From Alcaligenes endophyticus (lineage in GTDB: Bacteria; Pseudomonadota; Gammaproteobacteria; Burkholderiales; Burkholderiaceae_B), in assembly GCF_026344035.1 (NCBI RefSeq), contig NZ_JAPKND010000007.1, forward strand, positions 62,001-126,000: 64,000 nt of DNA, read 5' to 3'. The notes under the pieces are model-generated. The model did no database searches and was not told the DNA's origin. It saw nothing but the letters and a program-made list of their open reading frames with translations. Of this stretch, positions 58,401-64,000 are shown piece by piece (position 1 is the first letter of the stretch; the number at the start of each line of letters is the position of its first letter). A program made the position numbers and the translations under genes.

Positions 58401-59621
58401 TTAGGCTGAATGTCGAATGAATTCTTTGATTTTAGGATAAATCATCGTGCGCCATCGACTACCGGAGAATATCCCGTAATGCCCACAGCCTTTTGCAGTG
58501 AAATGTTGTTTGCTTGCTGCCGGGATACCCGAGCATAAATCCTGAGCGGCTCGTGTTTGTCCCAACCCGGAAATATCGTCTAGTTCACCTTCTATAGTAA
58601 AGAGAGCGACCGAGTGGATATCGGCAGGCTTGACCAACTGTCCGCCAACTTCCCAGGTGCCGCGAGGTAAGCGCTCTTCTTGGAATACCGTTTTGATGGT
58701 GTCTAAGTAAAACTCAGCGGGCATATCGAGGACAGCATTGTATTCGTCGTAGAAACGACGGTGTGCGGCTGCATCATCCTCGTCTCCTTTAATAAGGTGA
58801 CGATAAAAATCATAGTGAGAATGCAAGTGGCGGTCTGGATTCATGGCCAGAAAGCCCGCATGTTGTAAAAAGCCGGGGTACACTCGGCGGCCTGCGCCTG
58901 GGTACTTGATGGGTACGCGATGAATTAAGTTATCTTCAAACCAAGCGTAAGGCTTGGTGGTGGCTAAGCGGTTAACTTGAGTAGGCGACTGACGTGTATC
59001 TATAGGGCCACCCATCATAATCATGCTTTTTGGCAAAAGAGGGTCGTTAGCGCTGGCCATCAGCGATATAGCGGCCAAAACAGGAACCGTAGGCTGACAC
59101 ACCGACATCACGTGTACATTAGGGCCTAAAGCACGGATGAACTCTTGAATATAGTAGACGTAGTCGTCTAAGTGAAAAGGGCCTTCAGATAACGGTACCA
59201 TACGCGCATCGACCCAGTCTGTTACATACACATCGTGGTCGGGCAGCATGGTACGCACTGTGTCGCGTAACAGTGTGGCGTGATGGCCGGACAACGGGGC
59301 CACTAGCAGTATTTTTGGGTCATCACTTATGCCGTTATCGCGTTCAAAATGAATGAGATTACAGAACGGTTTATGCATGAAGCAAGTTTCTGTAATACCA
59401 ACAGTTTGTCCGTTGATGCTGGTTTCAGTTAAGCCCCAAGCTGGTTTTTCGTAGTCTTTTCCAAGCCGGTGTACTAATTCGTAACCTGCCGCCATCTGCT
59501 TTGAAAGAGGGGTGTAGGAAAGAGGGCTGAAAGGGTGAGTAAATAATTGGGAGCTGGTGTCGGAAAACGCAGCTAGGGGCGCTAAAAATGAGCGCTGTAT
59601 TTCATGCAGGTCGTATAGCAT
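58401..59621 (-). CDS. phaZ: Intracellular polyhydroxyalkanoate depolymerase
   Basis: This enzyme is expected to release 3-hydroxybutyrate units from stored PHB granules in the cytoplasm. The 406 residues begin MLYDLHEIQRSFLAPL, the family N terminus, and carry the variant lipase box VCQPT with nucleophile C175, as in Ralstonia PhaZ1. The conserved GCGHYGIFSGSRWR near the C terminus contains the catalytic His. No signal peptide is present. No PHA synthase is in this window. Storage of PHA by this organism is therefore an inference. Confidence 0.92.
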   Translation of the reverse strand: MLYDLHEIQRSFLAPLAAFSDTSSQLFTHPFSPLSYTPLSKQMAAGYELVHRLGKDYEKPAWGLTETSINGQTVGITETCFMHKPFCNLIHFERDNGISDDPKILLVAPLSGHHATLLRDTVRTMLPDHDVYVTDWVDARMVPLSEGPFHLDDYVYYIQEFIRALGPNVHVMSVCQPTVPVLAAISLMASANDPLLPKSMIMMGGPIDTRQSPTQVNRLATTKPYAWFEDNLIHRVPIKYPGAGRRVYPGFLQHAGFLAMNPDRHLHSHYDFYRHLIKGDEDDAAAHRRFYDEYNAVLDMPAEFYLDTIKTVFQEERLPRGTWEVGGQLVKPADIHSVALFTIEGELDDISGLGQTRAAQDLCSGIPAASKQHFTAKGCGHYGIFSGSRWRTMIYPKIKEFIRHSA

Positions 59622-59804
59622 CGTATGGGTAACACCTAATTATCTGAAACTTCATGCAACCACTTTGTAAGCAGTGTGCCTATTGACTTACACAGTAGGG
59701 TATTTTGCACTGCTCAGGTGTTAGTATTATCCCGATGCTGCATTGCAGCAATGTTTCCCAGTACAAATAAAGTGAATTTTGTAGAGGAGTGTATCGGGAT
59801 AGGG

Positions 59805-59822
59805 AGCCAGCGAAGGCTGGCT
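59805..59822 (-). repeat. Small hairpin just after fdxA
   Basis: AGCCAGC and GCTGGCT form a 7-bp perfect hairpin with a 4-base loop, 4 bases after the fdxA stop. No T-run follows. The rest of the 205-base spacer to phaZ shows one more short hairpin at 59736-59750 and no gene. Confidence 0.5.
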
Positions 59823-59826
59823 ACGT

Positions 59827-60153
59827 TTACTCGCGCTGTAGGTACTGTAGCTTCCCATCCACACCGTTCCAGTTATCTGCGTCATCTAGTGGCTTCTTAG
59901 AGCGGTTGATACTTTTGAACTCGGGGGAAAGCTCGGCATTCAGATCAATAAAGTGCAGTTGATCTTGTGGCACATCTTCTTCGGCAAATATAGCATTTGC
60001 CGGACACTCGGGAATACAGACGGCGCAGTCGATGCACTCATCGGGATCGATAACCAAAAAGTTAGGACCTTCCCGAAAACAGTCTACGGGGCAGACATCC
60101 ACACAATCGGTGAATTTGCACTTGATACAGTTTTCGGTGACAACGTGGGTCAT
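59827..60153 (-). CDS. fdxA: 7Fe ferredoxin FdxA
   Basis: This small soluble electron carrier contains one [3Fe-4S] and one [4Fe-4S] cluster. The 108 residues have cysteines at 9, 17, 21 and 25 in the first motif (with an extra C12) and [12 protein letters not shown] in the second. The C-terminal extension is typical of Azotobacter-type FdI/FdxA. The Pro-Val-Asp-Cys in CPVDCF is diagnostic. It is transcribed away from pncB, and its partners are not known. Confidence 0.96.
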   Translation of the reverse strand: MTHVVTENCIKCKFTDCVDVCPVDCFREGPNFLVIDPDECIDCAVCIPECPANAIFAEEDVPQDQLHFIDLNAELSPEFKSINRSKKPLDDADNWNGVDGKLQYLQRE

Positions 60154-60405
60154 TGTAGTAAAACTCCAGCACTAGAAAACCGGCGCAGCAAAGTGTTTTA
60201 CAGCACTGTTAATAGTGCAAAAACAAGGCCGGTGCTTAACGGATGCATAATTTTAACGAATAAAGGCCAGTTTTCCCTTAACAGTGCACTTGGTCTCTAG
60301 GGAATTAACGGGACTGCTACTAGAATAGTGCGTGTACACAACGATAGTTGTGCGGACTCCAGCCTGATCGTAACTGACAACAGGCTTCTATTCTAGACGG
60401 CAGCG

Positions 60406-61581
60406 ATGATTATTACCTCATTATTAGATACCGATCTGTATAAGTTTTCCATGATGCAGGTCGTATTGCATCACTTTCCTGCGGCACAAGTGGAGTACCG
60501 CTACAAATGTAGGACGCCGAATGTCAATTTGCGGCCTTACCTCGATGAGATACGCGAAGAAATCAAGGCTCTGTGTACGTTGCGCTTCACAGAAGCGGAA
60601 CTGAATTACCTGCGCTCCCTACGCTTTATTAAAAGTGACTTTGTCGATTTTCTAGGCTTGTTTCATTTGCCCGAGCGTTGCATCAGTGTAGAGCCCGGTG
60701 AGCAAGACGGTGAGATTGAAATCCGTGTGATAGGTCCGTGGTTACACACCATTTTATTTGAAATACCGGTACTGGCGATTGTCAATGAAGTGTATTTTAG
60801 GAATGAGTGTCAGCAACCTGCTTGGGAAGAGGGGCGTGAGCGCTTACAGTCTAAAATGCGTTTGGTGGTGGATGATCCTGCCCTGTCTGATTTTCGTGTG
60901 GCCGACTACGGCACGCGCAGACGCTTTTCTAAGCTATGGCACGAAGAGGTGGTGACCACCATGAAAAACCAGATGCATCCTCATTTTGCCGGTACCAGTA
61001 ACGTTTGGCTGGCCATGAAGTATGGGGTAACACCGCTGGGCACAATGGGCCACGAGTATTTGCAAGCGTGCCAGGCTTTAGGGCCGCGTTTACGTGATTC
61101 GCAAATTTTTGCGCTGGAAGTGTGGGCCAAAGAGTACCGCGGAGATCTAGGCATCGCCTTGTCGGATGTCTACGGTATGGATGCTTTTTTGCGCGATTTC
61201 GATATGTATTTTTGTAAACTATTTGATGGCGCTCGGCATGACTCAGGAGACCCCTTTATGTGGGGTGAGCGTTTATTAGAACACTATCGTTTAAACCGTA
61301 CCGATCCACGCACTAAAACGCTGGTGTTTTCTGATGGGCTCACTATTCCCAAGGCTATTGAACTGGCTCAACGCTTTGCTGGGCGCTGCAAGATATCTTT
61401 TGGTATAGGTACCAATTTGACCAACGACTTAGGCCACGAACCGTTGCAAATCGTTATGAAAATGGTGCGTTGTAATGGGCAGCCGGTGGCCAAGGTGTCG
61501 GATGCCCCAGAAAAAACCATGTGTGATGATCCGGCTTATTTGGCTTATCTAAGGCAGGTTTTTCAGTTGCCGCCAGCGTAG
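60406..61581 (+). CDS. pncB: Nicotinate phosphoribosyltransferase
   Basis: This enzyme makes nicotinate mononucleotide from nicotinate and PRPP with ATP, in the salvage route to NAD. The 391 residues start with [21 protein letters not shown], typical of PncB. The active-site segments are [16 protein letters not shown] (with the regulatory His), [12 protein letters not shown], and [11 protein letters not shown] for phosphate binding. It is monocistronic, 2 bases from the convergent flavodoxin-like gene, and supplies the cofactor used by complex I. Confidence 0.97.
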   Translation: MIITSLLDTDLYKFSMMQVVLHHFPAAQVEYRYKCRTPNVNLRPYLDEIREEIKALCTLRFTEAELNYLRSLRFIKSDFVDFLGLFHLPERCISVEPGEQDGEIEIRVIGPWLHTILFEIPVLAIVNEVYFRNECQQPAWEEGRERLQSKMRLVVDDPALSDFRVADYGTRRRFSKLWHEEVVTTMKNQMHPHFAGTSNVWLAMKYGVTPLGTMGHEYLQACQALGPRLRDSQIFALEVWAKEYRGDLGIALSDVYGMDAFLRDFDMYFCKLFDGARHDSGDPFMWGERLLEHYRLNRTDPRTKTLVFSDGLTIPKAIELAQRFAGRCKISFGIGTNLTNDLGHEPLQIVMKMVRCNGQPVAKVSDAPEKTMCDDPAYLAYLRQVFQLPPA

Positions 61582-61583
61582 GC

Positions 61584-62093
61584 TTAATGTAGCAGAGCAC
61601 ATAAATTTGCCCCTAGCTCGTAAGCCTGTTGGCTTTGCTGTGGGCTAATTGTTTTGGCGGCCCAAATAGCTTCCGGGGTTTGGGCATCGAGAGTCATGAT
61701 TAGCCCAGGGTAAGCGAGTTGTAAGCGCCAGCCGGTACAAATGCGCTGTAACTGACGCAGCGCGCCGGTGCCATCGCTCCCGGCGCTAATGATGGCGCCA
61801 TACGGTCTGCCGTTGACTTGCTCTAGCAGTGCGTAATAGTGCAGGTCTAAGCACTCTTTCATGGCGCCGGTTAGGCTGCCTAGATTTTCTGGCGCACAAA
61901 ATAGATAGGCATCGGATTGCAGTAGGTCCTCAGCCTGCACGTGTGTACAGGCTAGCATGCTGACTCGCAAATAAGCCTGTGCTTCAAGTTGCACTATGGC
62001 TTGTCGCGCCCCGTTTAGTGCAGCATTGGCCAATTGCTGGGCTGCGCCAGTACGGGAGTGCCAAATGATTAACAGTTGCCGGGCTGGTGGCAT
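61584..62093 (-). CDS. Flavodoxin-like/NADPH-dependent FMN reductase family protein
   Basis: This is a small flavodoxin-fold protein of about 169 residues expected to bind FMN. The N-terminal phosphate-binding loop IWHSRTGAAQQLANAA is clear, followed by LFCAPENLGSLTGAMKECLD and the isoalloxazine-contacting ISAGSDGTGALRQL. The function is uncertain: it could be an electron carrier or quinone/FMN reductase. It is divergent from relA (91-base spacer) and convergent with pncB. Confidence 0.8.
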   Translation of the reverse strand: MPPARQLLIIWHSRTGAAQQLANAALNGARQAIVQLEAQAYLRVSMLACTHVQAEDLLQSDAYLFCAPENLGSLTGAMKECLDLHYYALLEQVNGRPYGAIISAGSDGTGALRQLQRICTGWRLQLAYPGLIMTLDAQTPEAIWAAKTISPQQSQQAYELGANLCALLH

Positions 62094-62184
62094 GAGTTCA
62101 TACTCGCCTAGAAACTTCAGACCCTATAGTATATAGGCTGGTAGTGAATCCGTTTTAAAAGGTCGGTATAGGTTATCGCCTATC

Positions 62185-64000
62185 ATGAAGCATAGTGAAT
62201 TAGATTCTCTTGGGACGCAGCAGTTTGACGAAGCGTGGTTGCGGCAAGCCAGTGAAGGTTTGTCGGACTCGGCGCGTGATCTGATTGCCAGTGCCGCTGC
62301 TTACGTTGCGCAGGGTGTACAGGATAAGCTTGCCAGTACGGGGGAGGCGTTGAGCAGTCATTGCGCAGCAACGGCGCTTATCCTGGCGCGCTTAGATGCT
62401 GATGCCGTGACGCGGGCCAGTGCCTTACTGTGTTTTTTGTCGATGCAAGACAGTCCCAGTAAGCAAGATCCTATCTTGAAGGAGTTTGGTCCCGAGGTCA
62501 TGACCTTAGTGCGAGGTGCGCGAGCCTTGTATCGCTTAGGTACTCTTACTGGGCAGTCACACGATCAAGCGGTGACCGGCAGCGATCAGAAAGAAATGAA
62601 ACGCAAAATGTTGCTGGCGATGGCGGCTGATTTGCGCATTGTATTGATACGCTTAGCCTCGCGCTTGCAGTCTTTACGCTGGTATACACAGTCTAAACAA
62701 GAGTGCCCGCCGGCGTATGCGCGTGAAACTCTAGAACTCTACACCCCGCTAGCCAATCGTTTAGGAATCTGGCAGGTTAAATGGGAAATGGAGGATCTGG
62801 CGTTTCGTTTCTTGCAGCCTGATACGTATAAGCAAATTGCGCGTCAGCTAGAAGAGAAGCGTACTGAGCGCGAGCAGTTTATTGAGCAAGTGCGTGAGCG
62901 TTTATTACGCGCTTTGCACCAAGAGCAAATACAGGCAGAGGTTACAGGACGTCCTAAGCATATTTATAGCATCTGGAATAAGATGCGTAATAAGCATATT
63001 GATTTCACCCAGTTATATGATTTACGCGCCCTGCGTGTCATCGTTGCTGACGAGCGTAGTTGCTACACTGCGCTTGCTTTAGTGCACTCAATGTGGACAC
63101 CTATACTGGATGAGTTCGACGATTATATTTCCCGTCCTAAACCTAATGGTTATCGCTCGTTGCATACGGTAGTCGCGGATGCGCAAGGCCGTTGTTTCGA
63201 AGTGCAAATTCGCACCCATGATATGCATCAGTATGCCGAGTATGGGATGGCAGCACACTGGCGCTACAAAGAGGCCGGCCCTCAAGGAGGACAGGTTAGT
63301 GCGGGTGGCGATAACGACAGAAAAATCGCTTGGATGCGCCAGCTCTTGGCCTGGGATCGAGAGTCGGTACAAAAAAACGGCAACGATGATCAGACGCCTC
63401 ACGAGGGGGCGCTTGCACAGCCAGCAGAAGCCTCGCTTGCGCGCAACGATGAGCATATCTATGTGTTAACGCCGCAAGCTCGGGTGATTGAGTTGCCAGT
63501 AGGGGCAACGCCGGTTGATTTTGCTTACTATTTGCACACTGACTTAGGTCACCGTTGCCGCGGGGCACGTGTGAATGGGCAGATGGTGCCTTTGCTTACC
63601 CGTTTACAAACAGGGCAAACTGTCGAAATTATTGCCGCTAAAGCGGGGGGGCCTTCACGTGACTGGCTCAACCCACAGCTAGGTTTTTTGGCTAGTTCAC
63701 GTTCTAGGGCTAAAGTGCGGGCGTGGTTTAATGCTATTGAGTTACAGCAACGCATGTCACAAGGCCAAGGCATGGTCGAAAAAGAGCTGCAGCGACTAGG
63801 ACGTACGGCTGTTAACTTGGAGCAAATGGCCCAGCAATTGGGGTTCGCCCGGGCGGATGACTTATATGTAGCGGTGGCAAAAGACGAATTTAGTTTGCGC
63901 CAGTTGGATCATTTGTTTCGTGACACAACCACCAATGCTGAGCCTGAGCAACGGGTGTTCAATGTGGCGCATGCCAGTGTATTGAAAACCGGGAAAAGTG
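62185..64000 (+). CDS. relA: GTP pyrophosphokinase (ppGpp synthetase), 5' part
   Basis: This ribosome-associated synthetase makes (p)ppGpp when amino acids are scarce. The gene runs off the window; 605 codons are visible. The N-terminal HD hydrolase domain is degenerate: where Rel enzymes have a THP and a later HD, this one reads SSHC and LLCFL, so it should not hydrolyse ppGpp. The synthetase domain (about 240-370) has GRPKHIYSIWNKM, EFDD at 310-313 (the ExDD form of monofunctional RelA) and RPKPNGYRSLHT. A TGS domain follows (about 430). A separate SpoT should exist elsewhere. Confidence 0.95.
   Translation, partial: MKHSELDSLGTQQFDEAWLRQASEGLSDSARDLIASAAAYVAQGVQDKLASTGEALSSHCAATALILARLDADAVTRASALLCFLSMQDSPSKQDPILKEFGPEVMTLVRGARALYRLGTLTGQSHDQAVTGSDQKEMKRKMLLAMAADLRIVLIRLASRLQSLRWYTQSKQECPPAYARETLELYTPLANRLGIWQVKWEMEDLAFRFLQPDTYKQIARQLEEKRTEREQFIEQVRERLLRALHQEQIQAEVTGRPKHIYSIWNKMRNKHIDFTQLYDLRALRVIVADERSCYTALALVHSMWTPILDEFDDYISRPKPNGYRSLHTVVADAQGRCFEVQIRTHDMHQYAEYGMAAHWRYKEAGPQGGQVSAGGDNDRKIAWMRQLLAWDRESVQKNGNDDQTPHEGALAQPAEASLARNDEHIYVLTPQARVIELPVGATPVDFAYYLHTDLGHRCRGARVNGQMVPLLTRLQTGQTVEIIAAKAGGPSRDWLNPQLGFLASSRSRAKVRAWFNAIELQQRMSQGQGMVEKELQRLGRTAVNLEQMAQQLGFARADDLYVAVAKDEFSLRQLDHLFRDTTTNAEPEQRVFNVAHASVLKTGKS

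Overview
The window is a stretch of ordinary chromosome from a Gram-negative betaproteobacterium. It most resembles Burkholderiales of the Alcaligenaceae/Bordetella type, but with a moderate G+C content (about half, judged by eye). That placement is an inference. It rests on the ilvH-ilvC-pssA order, a RisA/RisS-like OmpR/EnvZ pair, a TsaB-RimI fusion, smc-zipA-ligA next to lplT, a general porin with a C-terminal Phe, and a DUF2818 gene closing the complex I operon. No insertion sequences, prophage genes, CRISPR arrays or rRNA genes were seen. Gene density is high and most genes are housekeeping.

Layout. 1-2.4 kb: end of ilvH, ilvC (branched-chain amino acid synthesis) and pssA (phospholipid synthesis). 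2.5-5.1 kb: rpsO-pnp with structured leaders. 5.4-7.9 kb: a large MscS-type channel. 8.1-8.3 kb: tRNA-Leu(UAA) and tRNA-Ser(UGA) on the minus strand. 8.6-11.2 kb: quinone oxidoreductase, tpiA, secG, tRNA-Leu(GAG). 11.7-12.8 kb: porin. 13.1-28.3 kb: the complete 14-gene NADH:quinone oxidoreductase operon nuoA-N plus a DUF2818 membrane protein. 28.4-35.3 kb: nitronate monooxygenase, serB, mfd, and ispD-ispF of the MEP isoprenoid pathway. 35.3-37.4 kb: OmpR/EnvZ-type two-component system. 37.7-41.1 kb: tsaB-rimI fusion, family-4-type uracil-DNA glycosylase, lplT. 41.4-48.0 kb: smc, zipA, ligA (chromosome organisation, division, DNA joining). 48.1-50.1 kb: a minus-strand cluster msrB-yciB-bolA-parvulin. 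50.5-55.4 kb: branched-chain amino acid ABC transporter with a LivM-LivG fusion. 55.5-56.9 kb: OmpW and a degenerate LivF-like ATPase. 57.1-60.2 kb: nth, an orphan RnfB-like ferredoxin, PHA depolymerase and a 7Fe ferredoxin. 60.4-64 kb: pncB, a flavodoxin-like protein, and the first two thirds of relA, which runs off the end.

How the genes work together. Energy metabolism dominates through complex I, with NAD supply from pncB and a separate set of iron-sulfur electron carriers. Envelope functions recur: porin, OmpW, MscS, LplT, ZipA, YciB, parvulin, SecG and the OmpR/EnvZ regulator. DNA maintenance is represented by mfd, nth, the uracil-DNA glycosylase, ligA and smc.

No dramatic new system is evident. 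The points most worth following up are: a LivF-like ABC ATPase whose Walker A lysine and catalytic glutamate are both replaced although the reading frame is intact; a possible S15-autoregulatory pseudoknot in front of rpsO; two gene fusions (TsaB-RimI and LivM-LivG); the 17-bp divergent mfd/ispD gap; and a terminator-like hairpin that overlaps the alternative start of the orphan rnfB.
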